From positions 6,873,001 through 6,937,000 of the forward strand of contig NZ_CP026730.1 in assembly GCF_003369795.1 (NCBI RefSeq): a DNA stretch of 64,000 nt. Reading direction: 5' to 3'. Positions 32,901-41,805 of the stretch are shown piece by piece. Source of the stretch: Streptomyces sp. CB09001 (GTDB lineage Bacteria; Actinomycetota; Actinomycetes; Streptomycetales; Streptomycetaceae). Under the pieces are notes generated by a model. The model was not told where the DNA came from. It saw nothing but the letters and a program-made list of their open reading frames with translations, and did no database searches. A program made the translations under genes and the position numbers. Positions within the stretch are counted from its first letter, which is position 1. Every line of letters starts with the position of its first letter.

Positions 32901-33838
32901 CCGAGCGGGACACCTCCGACCGGCGACGCGCCTTCCTGCGGGAGTACGCGGTCGCCGCGAAGGAGAAGCGGGAACCCCGGGCTGCCATGACGCCGCTCGC
33001 CCGGCAGGCGGTGGACGCCGTCCTCGCCACCTCCATGCTCCAAGTAGGCGTAGACGTCTCCCGGTTCGGCCTGATGCTGGTCGTCGGTCAGCCCAAGAAC
33101 ACCGCCGAGTACATCCAGGCGTCCTCGCGTGTCGGCCGTGACGCCTCGCGCCCCGGTCTCGTCGTCACCCTCTACAACTGGTCCCGCCCCCGCGACCTCG
33201 CCCACTACGAGGACTTCGAGCACTACCACGCCACCTTCTACCGTCAGGTCGAGGCACTCTCCGTCACCCCGTTCACCCGCCGGGCCCTCGACCGGGGCGT
33301 CGCCGCCACCTACGTGGCGGCGCTGCGTCAGGCGGCGCACGACACCTCGCGCAACCTGGACGCTCACCAGGTGGACCTCGACGGACCCCTGGCCAGGGAC
33401 GTGGAACGCCGACTGCTGGAACGTGCGGAACGGGTGGGCGGGGACCTCCCCCGTCAGTACCTGAGCGAACGGCTGGACCGGCTGAAGGACGAGTGGCGCC
33501 GCAAGCGGGACGAGAACAGCGCGGCTCTCGGCTACCGCAAGGAGAAGCACAAGACCACCGTCGTCAACGGGCTGCTCCGACGGGCGGACGGATCCCGCTG
33601 GACCGAACTGACCGTCGGCATGTCGATGCGCGAGACGGAGAACGAGATCAACCTTCTGCTGCCCGGCGGCGGCACCTTCCTCGAAGACCCCTCGGGCGGT
33701 GGCCCGGACTGGAACTTCGGAGCGGCCGGCACGGACGCCGGCACCGACGCCGAGACCGACCGCGACCTGGCGGCCACCGTGGACAGCGACGAGTACGGAC
33801 CCACCACCGCGGGCACGCCCAGGAAGGCACAGCGATGA
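29996..33838 (+). CDS. drmA: DISARM helicase DrmA
   Basis: A 1280-residue SF2 helicase of the DrmA type, followed by drmB and drmC in the standard order. The ATG has GGAAGGA upstream. Motifs: Walker A FFPTGGGKTEAYLGL near 496, a four-Cys zinc site (CPWCGTGL near 620, CPRGEGEDRCPF), IIQDELHLISG near 758 (DExH), ASTATTKRAADQV, then C-terminal SMLQVGVDVSRFGLMLV and QASSRVGRDASRPG near 1041. DISARM restricts incoming phage DNA, with DrmA and DrmB forming a complex that binds DNA with a 5' overhang (known from other systems). Its stop overlaps the drmB start by ATGA. Typical length for the family. Confidence 0.9.
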   Translation: MPAQPAQAAVPHPLDEVPQTFRAGDSYEVRDGLVTYVRRDLLGPWDGETETLPSASSGPRDRYLVGMLGPRPQTGTADRIALVAAQSADGESGDEQEGDDTELQDRLTPQAAGHIWASSMGLSFTVPASVGTLSVTVRWGRYTQSEEATDRGTTRRVWSREPVEHPVDIDVTGATDHTVGLEGGEVVLDVQVRRHTGRAGTEDLRVVELALVNRQEDSRDARDARWLFQTEIDVTAFPNDQAAVFFPVDDPLDPANRGNGAEDAEERRLRLLYRDSLSHAKGRNAAVHAQVRDGERNAHRLTTTWLPEYDVPATTAPTAGEQDLLRGLELGMDELAALAVPSRRAELSAALAPLADGYGTWLEQQRAKARSLPDDLRASADVAIDQALDICDRITLGIDRLVADDTALKAFRFANRAMALQRRNTAIATARAGREDDHASYREAYDQIHAQGKQAASWRPFQLAFVLLNLDSLGRPGHPHRGTGREALVDLLFFPTGGGKTEAYLGLAAYTFALRRLQGTIGSGTEARSGEAGVGVLMRYTLRLLTAQQFQRAAALVSACEVLRREEFAQDVRWGATPFRIGLWVGTSVSPNWFGEAKDQIAEARENASDKHARVLQVLTCPWCGTGLTARSHMEYDEGRRRVLLYCPRGEGEDRCPFSRRASPGEGIPVLTVDEEIYRLAPSLLIATVDKFAQLPWNGYGGLLFGRVTELCPRHGYRHDDLDAKTGCGSRHNARGDLPGVTAQPVTRLRPPDLIIQDELHLISGALGTTVGLFESAVDQLCTWSVTDAQGRRHETAAKIVASTATTKRAADQVLGVFGRKVAVFPPQVLDVGDTFFSRQVELSRANPGRRYLGVCAHGTRLKAAEIRVAEILLLAGQQLFDDYGKPADPYMTLVGYFNATRELAGMRRYMDDDITTRVRSNGSRRGQNTLADRIVGRTGMLGIQELTSRISSSDIGAALKRLETGFDPERDTSDRRRAFLREYAVAAKEKREPRAAMTPLARQAVDAVLATSMLQVGVDVSRFGLMLVVGQPKNTAEYIQASSRVGRDASRPGLVVTLYNWSRPRDLAHYEDFEHYHATFYRQVEALSVTPFTRRALDRGVAATYVAALRQAAHDTSRNLDAHQVDLDGPLARDVERRLLERAERVGGDLPRQYLSERLDRLKDEWRRKRDENSAALGYRKEKHKTTVVNGLLRRADGSRWTELTVGMSMRETENEINLLLPGGGTFLEDPSGGGPDWNFGAAGTDAGTDAETDRDLAATVDSDEYGPTTAGTPRKAQR

Positions 33839-35730
33839 CCACTTGGAGCAACCGCAGGGTCGGAGCCGTCCGCCCCAGCCACCTTATGTTCACCGCCGGT
33901 GTCGGCTCCCTCGTCGACCTGCCGAACTTCTCCGTCCTGGTCAGGGGACTCGACGCCTGGAGCTACTCCGGCATCACCGACTACGACATCGACGAGCCCC
34001 GGCTGCGCGCCGCCGTCAACCGCTCGCTCCAGCGCTACGGGCGCGGACAGATCGAGCAGTTGCGCGCCGCCCCCTGGCTGGAGGGCGCGGACACGGACCC
34101 CAGGGGCTGGGCGGCGCAGGGAGTCGGAGTGCCCGCCGCACCGTTTCCGCAGTGGCTGCGCTGCACCGCCTGCAACGTCCTCGCCGCCATCGACTCCGAC
34201 GAGTTCACCTTCCTCAACGCCAACCCTCGTGCGCCGCACGAGGCCAAGTTCGTCCACGACTGCAAGCGGGGCAAGCCCCCGCTCGCCGTGGCCGCCCGCT
34301 TCACCCTCGTATGCACGGCAGGCCACCTCGACGAGTTCCCCTACACCCCGTACGTCCACCACGGGCAGGCCTGCGGCAAGATCCCCAGGCCCAAGCTGCG
34401 CATGAAGGACCACGGCGGTAACCAGGCCGCCAACGTCACCATCGAATGCGTCGCCTGCGGCGCCAAGCGCAACATCCGCGAGGCCATGGGCGAACGAGGG
34501 CGCCGCCACCTGCCCCACTGCCGCGGCCGCCATCCGCATCTGGGCACCTACGCACCGAACGGCTGCGACCAGAACCCGGTGCTGATGGTCGCGGGCGCCT
34601 CCAACCAGTGGTTCCCGCTCACCCTCAGCGCGCTCGCGCTGCCCAAGGGACAAGGCGGCGACATCGACAAGCTGCTCGACGATCACTGGCCGGAGCTCGA
34701 GAAGGTGGAGGACCGGAGCGAGCTCGCCTTTATGGCGCGTCTGCCCCAGTTCGGATTCCTGAAGGAGTTCGACGCCGACGCCGTCTTCGCGGCGGTCGCG
34801 GCCCGCAAGCAGGGGGCCGAGGGGCCGGCCCCTTCCGCCCCCGACGTCCAGGCCGACCTCTTCCGCCCCGAATGGGACGCCCTGTCCGGTCCGATCCCCC
34901 CGCCCAGTGACGACTTCGCCCTCAGGCCCGTCCCCGTCCCGGCCCCGCTGGGCGAACTCTTCTCGGACGTCCGCCAGGTCGAGCGGCTGCGCGAGGCGCG
35001 CGCCCTGATCGGCTTCACCCGGCTCGACGCCCCCGATCCCGAGTCACCGGAGATCGCCACCCGCGTCGACCTGTCGCGGGGCACACAGAACTGGGTGCCG
35101 GCCAGCGAGGTCCGCGGGGAGGGGATCTTCCTGCGGGTGCGGGACGACCTCATGGCCCAGTGGGCGGCGCGCATGGAGAAGTCGCCACAGATGGAGGCGC
35201 ACCGGGAGGCCTACGGCCGGTTCCGCACCAACCGGAAGTCGGACCGCAAGACGAGTGACTTCGATCCCTTCCACGGCTGGCCCGGTGCTCGCTACATCGC
35301 CCTGCACACCCTGTCCCACCTGCTGATCCGCACCATCGCCCTCGAATGCGGTTACAGCTCGGCCTCCCTGGCCGAACGGATCTACGCCGGCGACGAACAG
35401 AACCCGAGGACGGGGATCCTGATCTACACCTCCGTCCCGGACTCGGAGGGCACCCTCGGTGGCCTGGTCTCCCTGGCCGAGGAACGCGAGTTCGACCGGA
35501 TCGTCCGCCGGGCCCTGGCCGACGCCGGGCACTGCTCGGCCGATCCGCTCTGCTCGGAGCGTCTGCCCCACGACCCGGGCGACTACCTCCACGGGGCGGC
35601 CTGCCACGTCTGCCTCTTCGTCTCCGAGACCACGTGCGAGCGTGCCAACCGGTTCCTCGACCGCCGCTTCCTCGTCCCGCTGTCCGGGGACAAGGAGCAG
35701 ATACTGACACCGGTCGGTCTGCTGCCGTGA
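33835..35730 (+). CDS. drmB: DISARM protein DrmB (DUF1998)
   Basis: A 631-residue DUF1998 protein. ATG 33835 overlaps the drmA TGA (ATGA), so translation is coupled. The N-terminus (VGAVRPSHLMFTAGVGSLVDLP) and C-terminus (GWPGARYIALHTLSHLLIRTIALECGYSSASLAERIY, ILIYTSVPDSEGTLGGLV) are typical. Several Cys pairs likely bind zinc: CTAC near 110, CVACG near 205, and CHVC with CER near the end. DrmB partners DrmA in DNA binding. It overlaps drmC by four bases (GTGA). Confidence 0.9.
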   Translation: MTTWSNRRVGAVRPSHLMFTAGVGSLVDLPNFSVLVRGLDAWSYSGITDYDIDEPRLRAAVNRSLQRYGRGQIEQLRAAPWLEGADTDPRGWAAQGVGVPAAPFPQWLRCTACNVLAAIDSDEFTFLNANPRAPHEAKFVHDCKRGKPPLAVAARFTLVCTAGHLDEFPYTPYVHHGQACGKIPRPKLRMKDHGGNQAANVTIECVACGAKRNIREAMGERGRRHLPHCRGRHPHLGTYAPNGCDQNPVLMVAGASNQWFPLTLSALALPKGQGGDIDKLLDDHWPELEKVEDRSELAFMARLPQFGFLKEFDADAVFAAVAARKQGAEGPAPSAPDVQADLFRPEWDALSGPIPPPSDDFALRPVPVPAPLGELFSDVRQVERLREARALIGFTRLDAPDPESPEIATRVDLSRGTQNWVPASEVRGEGIFLRVRDDLMAQWAARMEKSPQMEAHREAYGRFRTNRKSDRKTSDFDPFHGWPGARYIALHTLSHLLIRTIALECGYSSASLAERIYAGDEQNPRTGILIYTSVPDSEGTLGGLVSLAEEREFDRIVRRALADAGHCSADPLCSERLPHDPGDYLHGAACHVCLFVSETTCERANRFLDRRFLVPLSGDKEQILTPVGLLP

Positions 35731-36491
35731 GCCGGCGCGAGTTCGAGGCCGCCGCGGAGTCCGCCGTCGCCGTCCTCGGCCTGTCCCGGGGCAAGGACCT
35801 CGCCGGACTGCTGGCACGGCGAGGCAGCAAGGAGCGGGCCCTGACCGAACTCACCACACCGGGGGCCGCCGCGGTCGTGGCGGAGTTGTACGACGCGCTG
35901 GAGGGAGACTCGGTGCCGCTCGCCGAGGCAGCCGCCTACGTGCGGGGCTATGTGGCGGCCATGCTGCGTGCCCGGGACGAGGTGCGCGTCCGCACCGTGT
36001 GGAGCGGCCCCTCCACGCCGGGCGTACCGGTGCGGGCGACCGCCCAGGTGCTGGTCGACGTCATCGACGAGGCCCATGACGAGCTGCTGGCCATGACCTA
36101 TGCGGCCCGCCCGTATCCGGCTCTGACACGGGCTCTCACAGCAGCCGCGGAACGGGGCGTGCGGATCCACGTCGTGGTCGAGACGCTGTCCGGCGCAAAG
36201 GGACTGCTCAGGGGCCGGGAGCCCGCCGAGGCGTTCACGACCGTTTCCGGACTGAGCCTGTGGCACTGGGCCCGGGACCCGGACGGCCACCCTCACTCGC
36301 GCCAGCACGCCAAGCTCGCGGTGGCCGACCGCCGTACGTTGTTCCTGGGCAGCGCCAATCTGACCGAGTCCGCGGCCCACCGCAACATCGAGGCGGGAGT
36401 GCTGGTGAGCGGTGGCGAAGCACCACGACGGGCGGCAGAGCACATCGTCGAGCTGCAACGTCTGGGCGCGCTGAAGCCGTTGCGGCCGTGA
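35727..36491 (+). CDS. drmC: DISARM protein DrmC (phospholipase D family)
   Basis: A 254-residue PLD-fold protein. GTG 35727 overlaps the drmB stop. One HKD motif is seen: HAKLAVADRRTLFLGSANLTE near residue 193 (His, Lys, Asp, then GSANLT). The N-terminal part is helical (RGKDLAGLLARRGSKERAL). DrmC proteins belong to the PLD nuclease family; in the published Bacillus DISARM, drmC was the least essential gene as I recall. This is the last gene of drmABC; no C5-cytosine methylase (DrmMII) or SNF2-type DrmD gene follows. Confidence 0.9.
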   Translation: MSRREFEAAAESAVAVLGLSRGKDLAGLLARRGSKERALTELTTPGAAAVVAELYDALEGDSVPLAEAAAYVRGYVAAMLRARDEVRVRTVWSGPSTPGVPVRATAQVLVDVIDEAHDELLAMTYAARPYPALTRALTAAAERGVRIHVVVETLSGAKGLLRGREPAEAFTTVSGLSLWHWARDPDGHPHSRQHAKLAVADRRTLFLGSANLTESAAHRNIEAGVLVSGGEAPRRAAEHIVELQRLGALKPLRP

Positions 36492-36507
36492 GCAACCGTG
36501 CGGCATG

Positions 36508-36545
36508 ACGTGTGGGGCCACCGGCGATCGCTGACGGCCCCACGT
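36508..36545. terminator. Hairpin between drmC and amylase gene
   Basis: GTGGGGCC (36512-36519) and GGCCCCAC (36536-36543) form an 8-bp stem, extended outward by ACGT/CGT with a bulge. It separates the convergent drmC and amylase genes and marks the right end of the defence island. Confidence 0.55.
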
Positions 36546-36562
36546 CGGAGGATTCCTCCGGC

Positions 36563-39500
36563 CTACTTCAGATAGGGGCCGTCCGTCCCGATCTTCCCGG
36601 GACCGTCCAGGACGTACACCCGCAGATTGCCCTTGCCGGGGGCGGCGACGGTGAGCCGGCCGTCAGTGACGGTTCGGGTGTCTCCGGTGACCGCGTCCCG
36701 GTACGTGCCGTTGGGGATGCCGCTGTAGGTGGCGCCGCCCGAGACGGTGACGAGGGCGAAGCTGTCCGTGCCGCCGTCGGTGTAGCGCCGTTTGAAGGCC
36801 ATGTCGCCGGTGATGCCGTCCGTGGAGTACTGGCCCATCTGGAGGGCGGGGACGGCACGGCGGATCTGGTTGAGCCGCTGCACGTGCTTGACCAGGGGCT
36901 GTGCCAATGTTGTGGCGACGGCGCCGGTGGCCGAGTCGACCCGGGAGAAGTCGGAGGCCGTCACGTCACCGGCGAGGTGGTCGCCGTAGTAGGCGCGGCC
37001 CGTCGTGGCGAGGGGGCAGGTGGGGCCGCAGTCGATCTTCTTGCCCTTCTGGAACTCGATCTCCGAGCCGTAGTAGAGGGTGGGGATGCCGCGAAAGGTC
37101 CACATCAGGGACATGTTCTCGGCCCAGGCGTCGGTGCCGCCCGTGTAGCGCTCGCTGCTCTTGTTCGGGCCGTAGTCGTGGCTGTCGACGTAGACGACGT
37201 CGTACGTGGCGTCGTTGTAGCTGTCGTCGGAGTCCTTGCCGTTGTGGAAGGCGTTGCTCGCGTCGCCGAAGTTCATGTGCATGCGCATGTCGATGACGTT
37301 CATGCCGGAGAAGCGGCTGTGGTCCGGGGTGTGGTAGCTGTTGCCGTCCAGGAAGGCGTTCGTGGACGTCGGCTGGTTGCCCGTGCCCTGCTGCTGCTCG
37401 TACTCGTACATCTCCAGCGCGGCCTTCTCGTCGTCGGCGCTGTACTCCCTGCGCTCCTTCCACGTGTAGAACTGCGCCGAGTGGTTCACCGAGCCGCGGT
37501 TCCACTTGTCGTTGACGAAGGCGGCGACCTCGCCGAAGACGAAGAAGTTCGCCGCGGCCTCGGCGCCGTGCTGCTGGGCGACGCGCTCCTGGATCGCCGG
37601 CAGGAAGCGGCGGTTCCAGGTGGTGCGCGGGATGTGCACGGCCGTGTCGACGCGGAAGCCGTCGACGCCCATGTCGATGTACTTGTCGTAGGCGCCGATG
37701 AGGTAGTTCTGCACTTGCGGATTCTCGGTGTTGAAGTCGGCGAGGTCCTCGTGCAGCCAGCAGGAACGGGAGTCCTCGCCCTCCCAGTTGCCGATCCAGC
37801 AGTCGTGGTAGAGCGCCTTGGGGAACATGCCGGACGTCGGGCTGGGCCACTGGCAGTTGTAGAGGGTGTAGCCCTCGGGGCTCTTGGCGCCGGTCGGCTT
37901 GCCCCAGTCCACGCAGGTGTTGCCACTCGGCTCGGTGGTGGACCACAGGTCGCCGTTGTAGTAGGACTTGCCGCTCTTGGGTTCGACGGTCAGGCCGTCG
38001 TACTCGAAGCCGGGCTGCTTCTCGTCGTAGTACCAGCTCCACTGGGAGTCGCGCACCCCGTAGACCGTCGGGGTGAACAGGCCCTTGGCGCCCCAGCGGG
38101 AGGAGTGGTTGTAGACGACGTCCTGGTAGATCTTCATGCCCTTGGCGTGGGCCGCGTTGATGAGGTCCTGGTAGGAGGCGCCGGCGGACTCCAGGCGCGG
38201 GTCGACCTGGTAGAAGTCGTAGCCGTGGTAGCCGTGGTAGTCGTAGTCCGAGCGGTTGAGGACCACGGGTGTGATCCACACGGCGGAGAAGCCGAGGCCT
38301 TTGATGTAGTCGAGCTTGTTCACCAGGCCCTTGAAGTCGCCCCGGAACATGGGGTCGTCGTTCGCCGCGTTGCCGGACCTCTCGTGCTGGCTGCCGCCGC
38401 GGTTGTTGGAGCTGTCGTCGTCGTTGAAGCGGGCGGTGAGGACGAAGTAGATCGGGTCCTTGCGGGGATCGGTGGCCAGGGGCTTGCCCGCCGCGGGTGC
38501 CGGCGGTTTCGTGCCGGTGGTGGCGATCGCGGCGGCGGAGGCCGCGGAGACGTTGCCCGCGGCGTCCGTCGCCCTGACGGTGAAGGTGTAGGTGGTCCTC
38601 TCCTCCAGGCCGGTGTCGGAGAAGACGGTGGAGCCGACGTCGCTCACGACCTCGCCCCCGGTGCCGCCGCTGCGGGTCACCTGGTACTTGGCGACGCCTG
38701 TGTCGTCGGTGGACGGCTCCCAGGTCAGCACGACGGACACGCCGTCGGCCTGTGCCTCCACCCCGGCGGGCACGGTCGGCGCCTGGGTGTCGGGCGCTTC
38801 CCCGGCGCACGGGTCGTCGGCGTCGGCGGTGACCGTGTTGTCGGCGACGGTGGTGACGCCGGCCGGCAGGGTGTAGTCGGCGCCCTTGTTGTTGTCCCAC
38901 ACTCCGTTGCCGTTGTTGAAGGCGGCCGTCATCGAGGTGGCCGCGCCCAGGTCGACGTCCTTCTTCCACCAGCCCGCGCAGGCGGCCCGCATGCCGACGC
39001 CGGGGACGGCGGTCCAGGAGCCGCCCGCGGGCCGGTAGTGGATGTTGGCGGTGGTCCAGCCGAGGGTGCGGGTGGAGTAGTAGACGGTGGCCAGGTTGCC
39101 GTCCCCCGGTGCCGGGCCGGGATCCTGGGCCCCGTCGCAGGGGTCGGAGTGCGCGATCACGCCGTCCTTGACCGTGATGGCGCCGGTGCCGAGGGCGTAG
39201 TTCGCGCCCCCGTTGTTGTCCCAGGTGCCCGAGCCGTTGTTGAAGGTGGCCCGCAGCCCCTCGGCGCTGCCCAGGGGGACCGTCCGCTTCACCCAGTCCG
39301 GGCACGCGGCCTCCATCGCCACGCCGGGGACCTCGGTCCAGGAACCGCCGTCGGGTGCGTAGTGCAGGTTATACCGGTCCCAGTTCTTCGTCTTCGTGTA
39401 GTAGAAGACGGTCGCCGTGTTTCCGGCCTCGGCTGCCGCCGCGGCGGAGTCTGTGGCGGGGGAGGCGGTGGGGGAGATGGCGGGTGGGGCGGGCGCCACC

Positions 39501-39589
39501 GACAGGACGGCGCCGACGGTGACGGCCGCGGCCAACGGCCGTCCGAGCCACCGCATACGGATGCGTCTCGTGCGTCTCGTGCGTCTCAT
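36563..39589 (-). CDS. Secreted GH13 alpha-amylase with tandem starch-binding modules
   Basis: A 1008-residue extracellular starch hydrolase. ATG 39589 with GGAG upstream opens a very basic signal peptide (MRRTRRTRRIRMRWLGRPL, hydrophobic core, then AxA). Two similar starch-binding modules of the CBM25/26 kind follow (TVFYYTKTKNWDRYNLHY...TFNNGSGTWDNN and TVYYSTRTLGWTTANIHY...AFNNGNGVWDNN), then a fibronectin III domain (about 270-355) and a GH13 catalytic domain. Catalytic residues are the Asp of DGFRVDTAVH, the Glu of FVFGEVAAF and the Asp of VDSHDYGP. It acts on alpha-1,4 glucans outside the cell. It is divergent from another amylase around MalR-like repeats. Confidence 0.9.
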   Translation of the reverse strand: MRRTRRTRRIRMRWLGRPLAAAVTVGAVLSVAPAPPAISPTASPATDSAAAAAEAGNTATVFYYTKTKNWDRYNLHYAPDGGSWTEVPGVAMEAACPDWVKRTVPLGSAEGLRATFNNGSGTWDNNGGANYALGTGAITVKDGVIAHSDPCDGAQDPGPAPGDGNLATVYYSTRTLGWTTANIHYRPAGGSWTAVPGVGMRAACAGWWKKDVDLGAATSMTAAFNNGNGVWDNNKGADYTLPAGVTTVADNTVTADADDPCAGEAPDTQAPTVPAGVEAQADGVSVVLTWEPSTDDTGVAKYQVTRSGGTGGEVVSDVGSTVFSDTGLEERTTYTFTVRATDAAGNVSAASAAAIATTGTKPPAPAAGKPLATDPRKDPIYFVLTARFNDDDSSNNRGGSQHERSGNAANDDPMFRGDFKGLVNKLDYIKGLGFSAVWITPVVLNRSDYDYHGYHGYDFYQVDPRLESAGASYQDLINAAHAKGMKIYQDVVYNHSSRWGAKGLFTPTVYGVRDSQWSWYYDEKQPGFEYDGLTVEPKSGKSYYNGDLWSTTEPSGNTCVDWGKPTGAKSPEGYTLYNCQWPSPTSGMFPKALYHDCWIGNWEGEDSRSCWLHEDLADFNTENPQVQNYLIGAYDKYIDMGVDGFRVDTAVHIPRTTWNRRFLPAIQERVAQQHGAEAAANFFVFGEVAAFVNDKWNRGSVNHSAQFYTWKERREYSADDEKAALEMYEYEQQQGTGNQPTSTNAFLDGNSYHTPDHSRFSGMNVIDMRMHMNFGDASNAFHNGKDSDDSYNDATYDVVYVDSHDYGPNKSSERYTGGTDAWAENMSLMWTFRGIPTLYYGSEIEFQKGKKIDCGPTCPLATTGRAYYGDHLAGDVTASDFSRVDSATGAVATTLAQPLVKHVQRLNQIRRAVPALQMGQYSTDGITGDMAFKRRYTDGGTDSFALVTVSGGATYSGIPNGTYRDAVTGDTRTVTDGRLTVAAPGKGNLRVYVLDGPGKIGTDGPYLK

Positions 39590-39900
39590 GCGTGTCTCCG
39601 GGGAGGCGGGCGAAGCAGCGGGCGGGCGATCGAACGCGACGGGCTTGAAAGGGTGAACGGAAAGTTGCAGAAATCTCTTACGGCAGCCGGAAGGTACCCG
39701 TACGCGGCGACGTCGTAAAGAGGTCGCGCTTCAACTTTCCGGCGTGCGGGAGGGGTTGACCGTGGTTGAAGGCCGCCCGTACGGTCACGACCGCAACCGC
39801 TTGCAGCATTCTTGCTGCAACACACTGCAAGTGCCTGCCGACTCCCCAGACTTCGTCGGCACCGCACCCGGGACACCCGCATCCTCACACGGGAGACTCC
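39590..39900. promoter_or_regulatory. Divergent amylase promoters with MalR-like repeats
   Basis: CTTGCAG (39800-39806), CTTGCTGCAA (39811-39820) and CTGCAAG (39825-39831) form direct and inverted repeats just upstream of the plus-strand amylase. CTTGCAG-type repeats are the known operator of MalR/Reg1, the Streptomyces LacI-family repressor of starch and maltose genes. A GTTGCAG at 39662-39668 may be a weaker site nearer the minus-strand amylase. The rest of the 311 bases holds no gene. Confidence 0.75.
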
Positions 39901-41625
39901 ATGCACGGGAACACCAGCCCAGCGCGAAGAATCACCGCAACCGCGCTCGCCCTCACCGCCGGCGTGGCCGGCAGCCTGCTGGCCACCACGGCACCGGCCC
40001 AGGCGTCCCCACCCGGCGACAAGGACGTCACCGCGGTGATGTTCGAGTGGAAGTTCACCTCCGTCGCCCAGGCGTGCACCGACACCCTCGGCCCGGCCGG
40101 CTACGGCTACGTCCAGGTCTCACCGCCCCAGGAGCACATCCAGGGCGGACAGTGGTGGACCTCGTACCAGCCGGTGAGCTACCGGATCGCGGGCCGCCTC
40201 GGTGACCGCGCCCAGTTCAAGAGCATGGTCGACACCTGCCACGCGGCCGGGGTGAAGGTCGTCGCCGACTCGGTCGTCAACCACATGTCGGCAGGTAACG
40301 GCACGGGCACCGGCGGCTCGTCGTACACCAAGTACGACTACCCCGGCCTCTACTCGTCCAACGACCTCGACAACTGCACCTCGCAGATCAACAACTACGG
40401 CGACCGCTTCAACGTCCAGGAATGCGAACTGGTCGGCCTCGCGGACCTGGACACCGGCGAGGACTACGTCCGGGGGAAGATCGCCGGCTACCTCAACGAC
40501 CTGCTGTCCCTCGGCGTCGACGGCTTCCGCATCGACGCCGCCAAGCACATGGCCGCCGCCGACCTGGCCGACATCAAGTCCCGGCTCAGCGACCCGAACG
40601 TCTACTGGAAGCACGAGGCGATCTACGGCGCGGGCGAGGCCGTGTCCCCGGCCGAGTACGTCGGCAGCGGCGACGTACAGGAGTTCCGCTACGCACGCGA
40701 CCTCAAGCGCGTCTTCAACGGCGAGAACCTCGCCTACCTGAAGAACTTCGGCGAGGCCTGGGGCTACCTGCCCTCGGACAAGGCCGCCGTCTTCGTCACC
40801 AACCACGACACCGAGCGCAACGGCGAGACCCTCACCTACAAGGACGGCGCCACCTACACCCTGGCGCACGTCTTCATGCTGGCCTGGCCGTACGGCAGCC
40901 CCGACGTCCACTCCGGCTACGAGTTCAGCGACCACGACGCGGGCCCGCCGAGCGGCGGTCAGGTGAACGCCTGTTACAGCGACGGATGGAAGTGCCAGCA
41001 CGCCTGGCGCGAGATCTCCTCGATGGTCGGCCTCCGCAACACCGCACGCGGCCAGGGGGTGACCGACTGGTGGGACAACGGCGGGGACCAGATCGCCTTC
41101 GGCCGCGGCTCCAAGGCGTACGTCGCCATCAACCACGAGGGCACCTCACTGACCCGTACGTTCCAGACCTCGCTGCCCGCGGGGGACTACTGCGACGTCC
41201 AGACGGGCAAGGGCGTCACGGTCGACGGGGCAGGCCGGTTCACCGCCACCCTGGGCGCCAACACCGCCGTGGCCCTGCACGTCGGCGCCCGCACCTGTGA
41301 CGGCGGCGGCGATCCCGGCGACCCCGACCCGGTGTCCTCCGGCGTGTCCTTCGCGGTCGACGCCACCACCAGCTGGGGCCAGAACATCTACGTGACCGGC
41401 AACCGGCCGGAACTGGGCAACTGGAACCCGGGCAGCGCCCTCGAACTCGACCCGGCCGCCTACCCGGCGTGGAAGGGCGACGTCGAACTCCCCGAGGGCA
41501 CGACCATCGAGTACAAGTACCTCCGCAAGGACGGGGCGGGCAACGTGACCTGGGAGAGCGGCGCCAACCGCACCGCGACGGTGAACACCACGAAGACCGC
41601 TCTCAACGACACCTGGCGCAACTGA
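39901..41625 (+). CDS. aml: Secreted alpha-amylase (GH13) with CBM20
   Basis: A 574-residue secreted amylase of the classical Streptomyces Aml type. ATG 39901 opens a signal peptide with AQA cleavage (TTAPAQASPPGDK). The GH13 domain has VADSVVNHMS, DGFRIDAAKHM (catalytic Asp), WKHEAIYG (catalytic Glu) and VTNHDTERN (third Asp). A Gly/Asp linker leads to a C-terminal CBM20 starch-binding domain (SWGQNIYVTGNRPELGNW, IEYKYLRKD, WESGANRT). It hydrolyses starch to maltooligosaccharides. Control by MalR is indicated by the CTTGCAG repeats 70-100 bases upstream. A terminator-like hairpin follows. Confidence 0.93.
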   Translation: MHGNTSPARRITATALALTAGVAGSLLATTAPAQASPPGDKDVTAVMFEWKFTSVAQACTDTLGPAGYGYVQVSPPQEHIQGGQWWTSYQPVSYRIAGRLGDRAQFKSMVDTCHAAGVKVVADSVVNHMSAGNGTGTGGSSYTKYDYPGLYSSNDLDNCTSQINNYGDRFNVQECELVGLADLDTGEDYVRGKIAGYLNDLLSLGVDGFRIDAAKHMAAADLADIKSRLSDPNVYWKHEAIYGAGEAVSPAEYVGSGDVQEFRYARDLKRVFNGENLAYLKNFGEAWGYLPSDKAAVFVTNHDTERNGETLTYKDGATYTLAHVFMLAWPYGSPDVHSGYEFSDHDAGPPSGGQVNACYSDGWKCQHAWREISSMVGLRNTARGQGVTDWWDNGGDQIAFGRGSKAYVAINHEGTSLTRTFQTSLPAGDYCDVQTGKGVTVDGAGRFTATLGANTAVALHVGARTCDGGGDPGDPDPVSSGVSFAVDATTSWGQNIYVTGNRPELGNWNPGSALELDPAAYPAWKGDVELPEGTTIEYKYLRKDGAGNVTWESGANRTATVNTTKTALNDTWRN

Positions 41626-41680
41626 GCACTGCCCGGTGAACAGTTGCGTGTGAGCAAGCCGACACACGTGGGGAGACCGG

Positions 41681-41728
41681 GTGGGCCGTTCGGGGGAAGG
41701 TAATGTGTTCAAGACCCGAACGGCCCAC
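41681..41728 (+). terminator. Long hairpin after amylase
   Basis: GTGGGCCGTTCGGG (41681-41694) pairs perfectly over 14 bp with CCCGAACGGCCCAC (41715-41728), loop 20 bases. It follows the amylase by about 55 bases and precedes the NlpC/P60 gene. Confidence 0.65.
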
Positions 41729-41805
41729 CGCGCGACCCGCGGTGGCGACCGCGGCGGCAGCCGTCCGTCCGGTCCGCCCGCACGCGACCTCTGAGAGTGG
41801 AGCTC

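Noticed and set aside
41637..41653. A further copy of the island element after the amylase (GGTGAACAGTTGCGTG)
   Set aside because: Only GTGAACAG matches; it is not in a divergent promoter region and lies downstream of a gene end.
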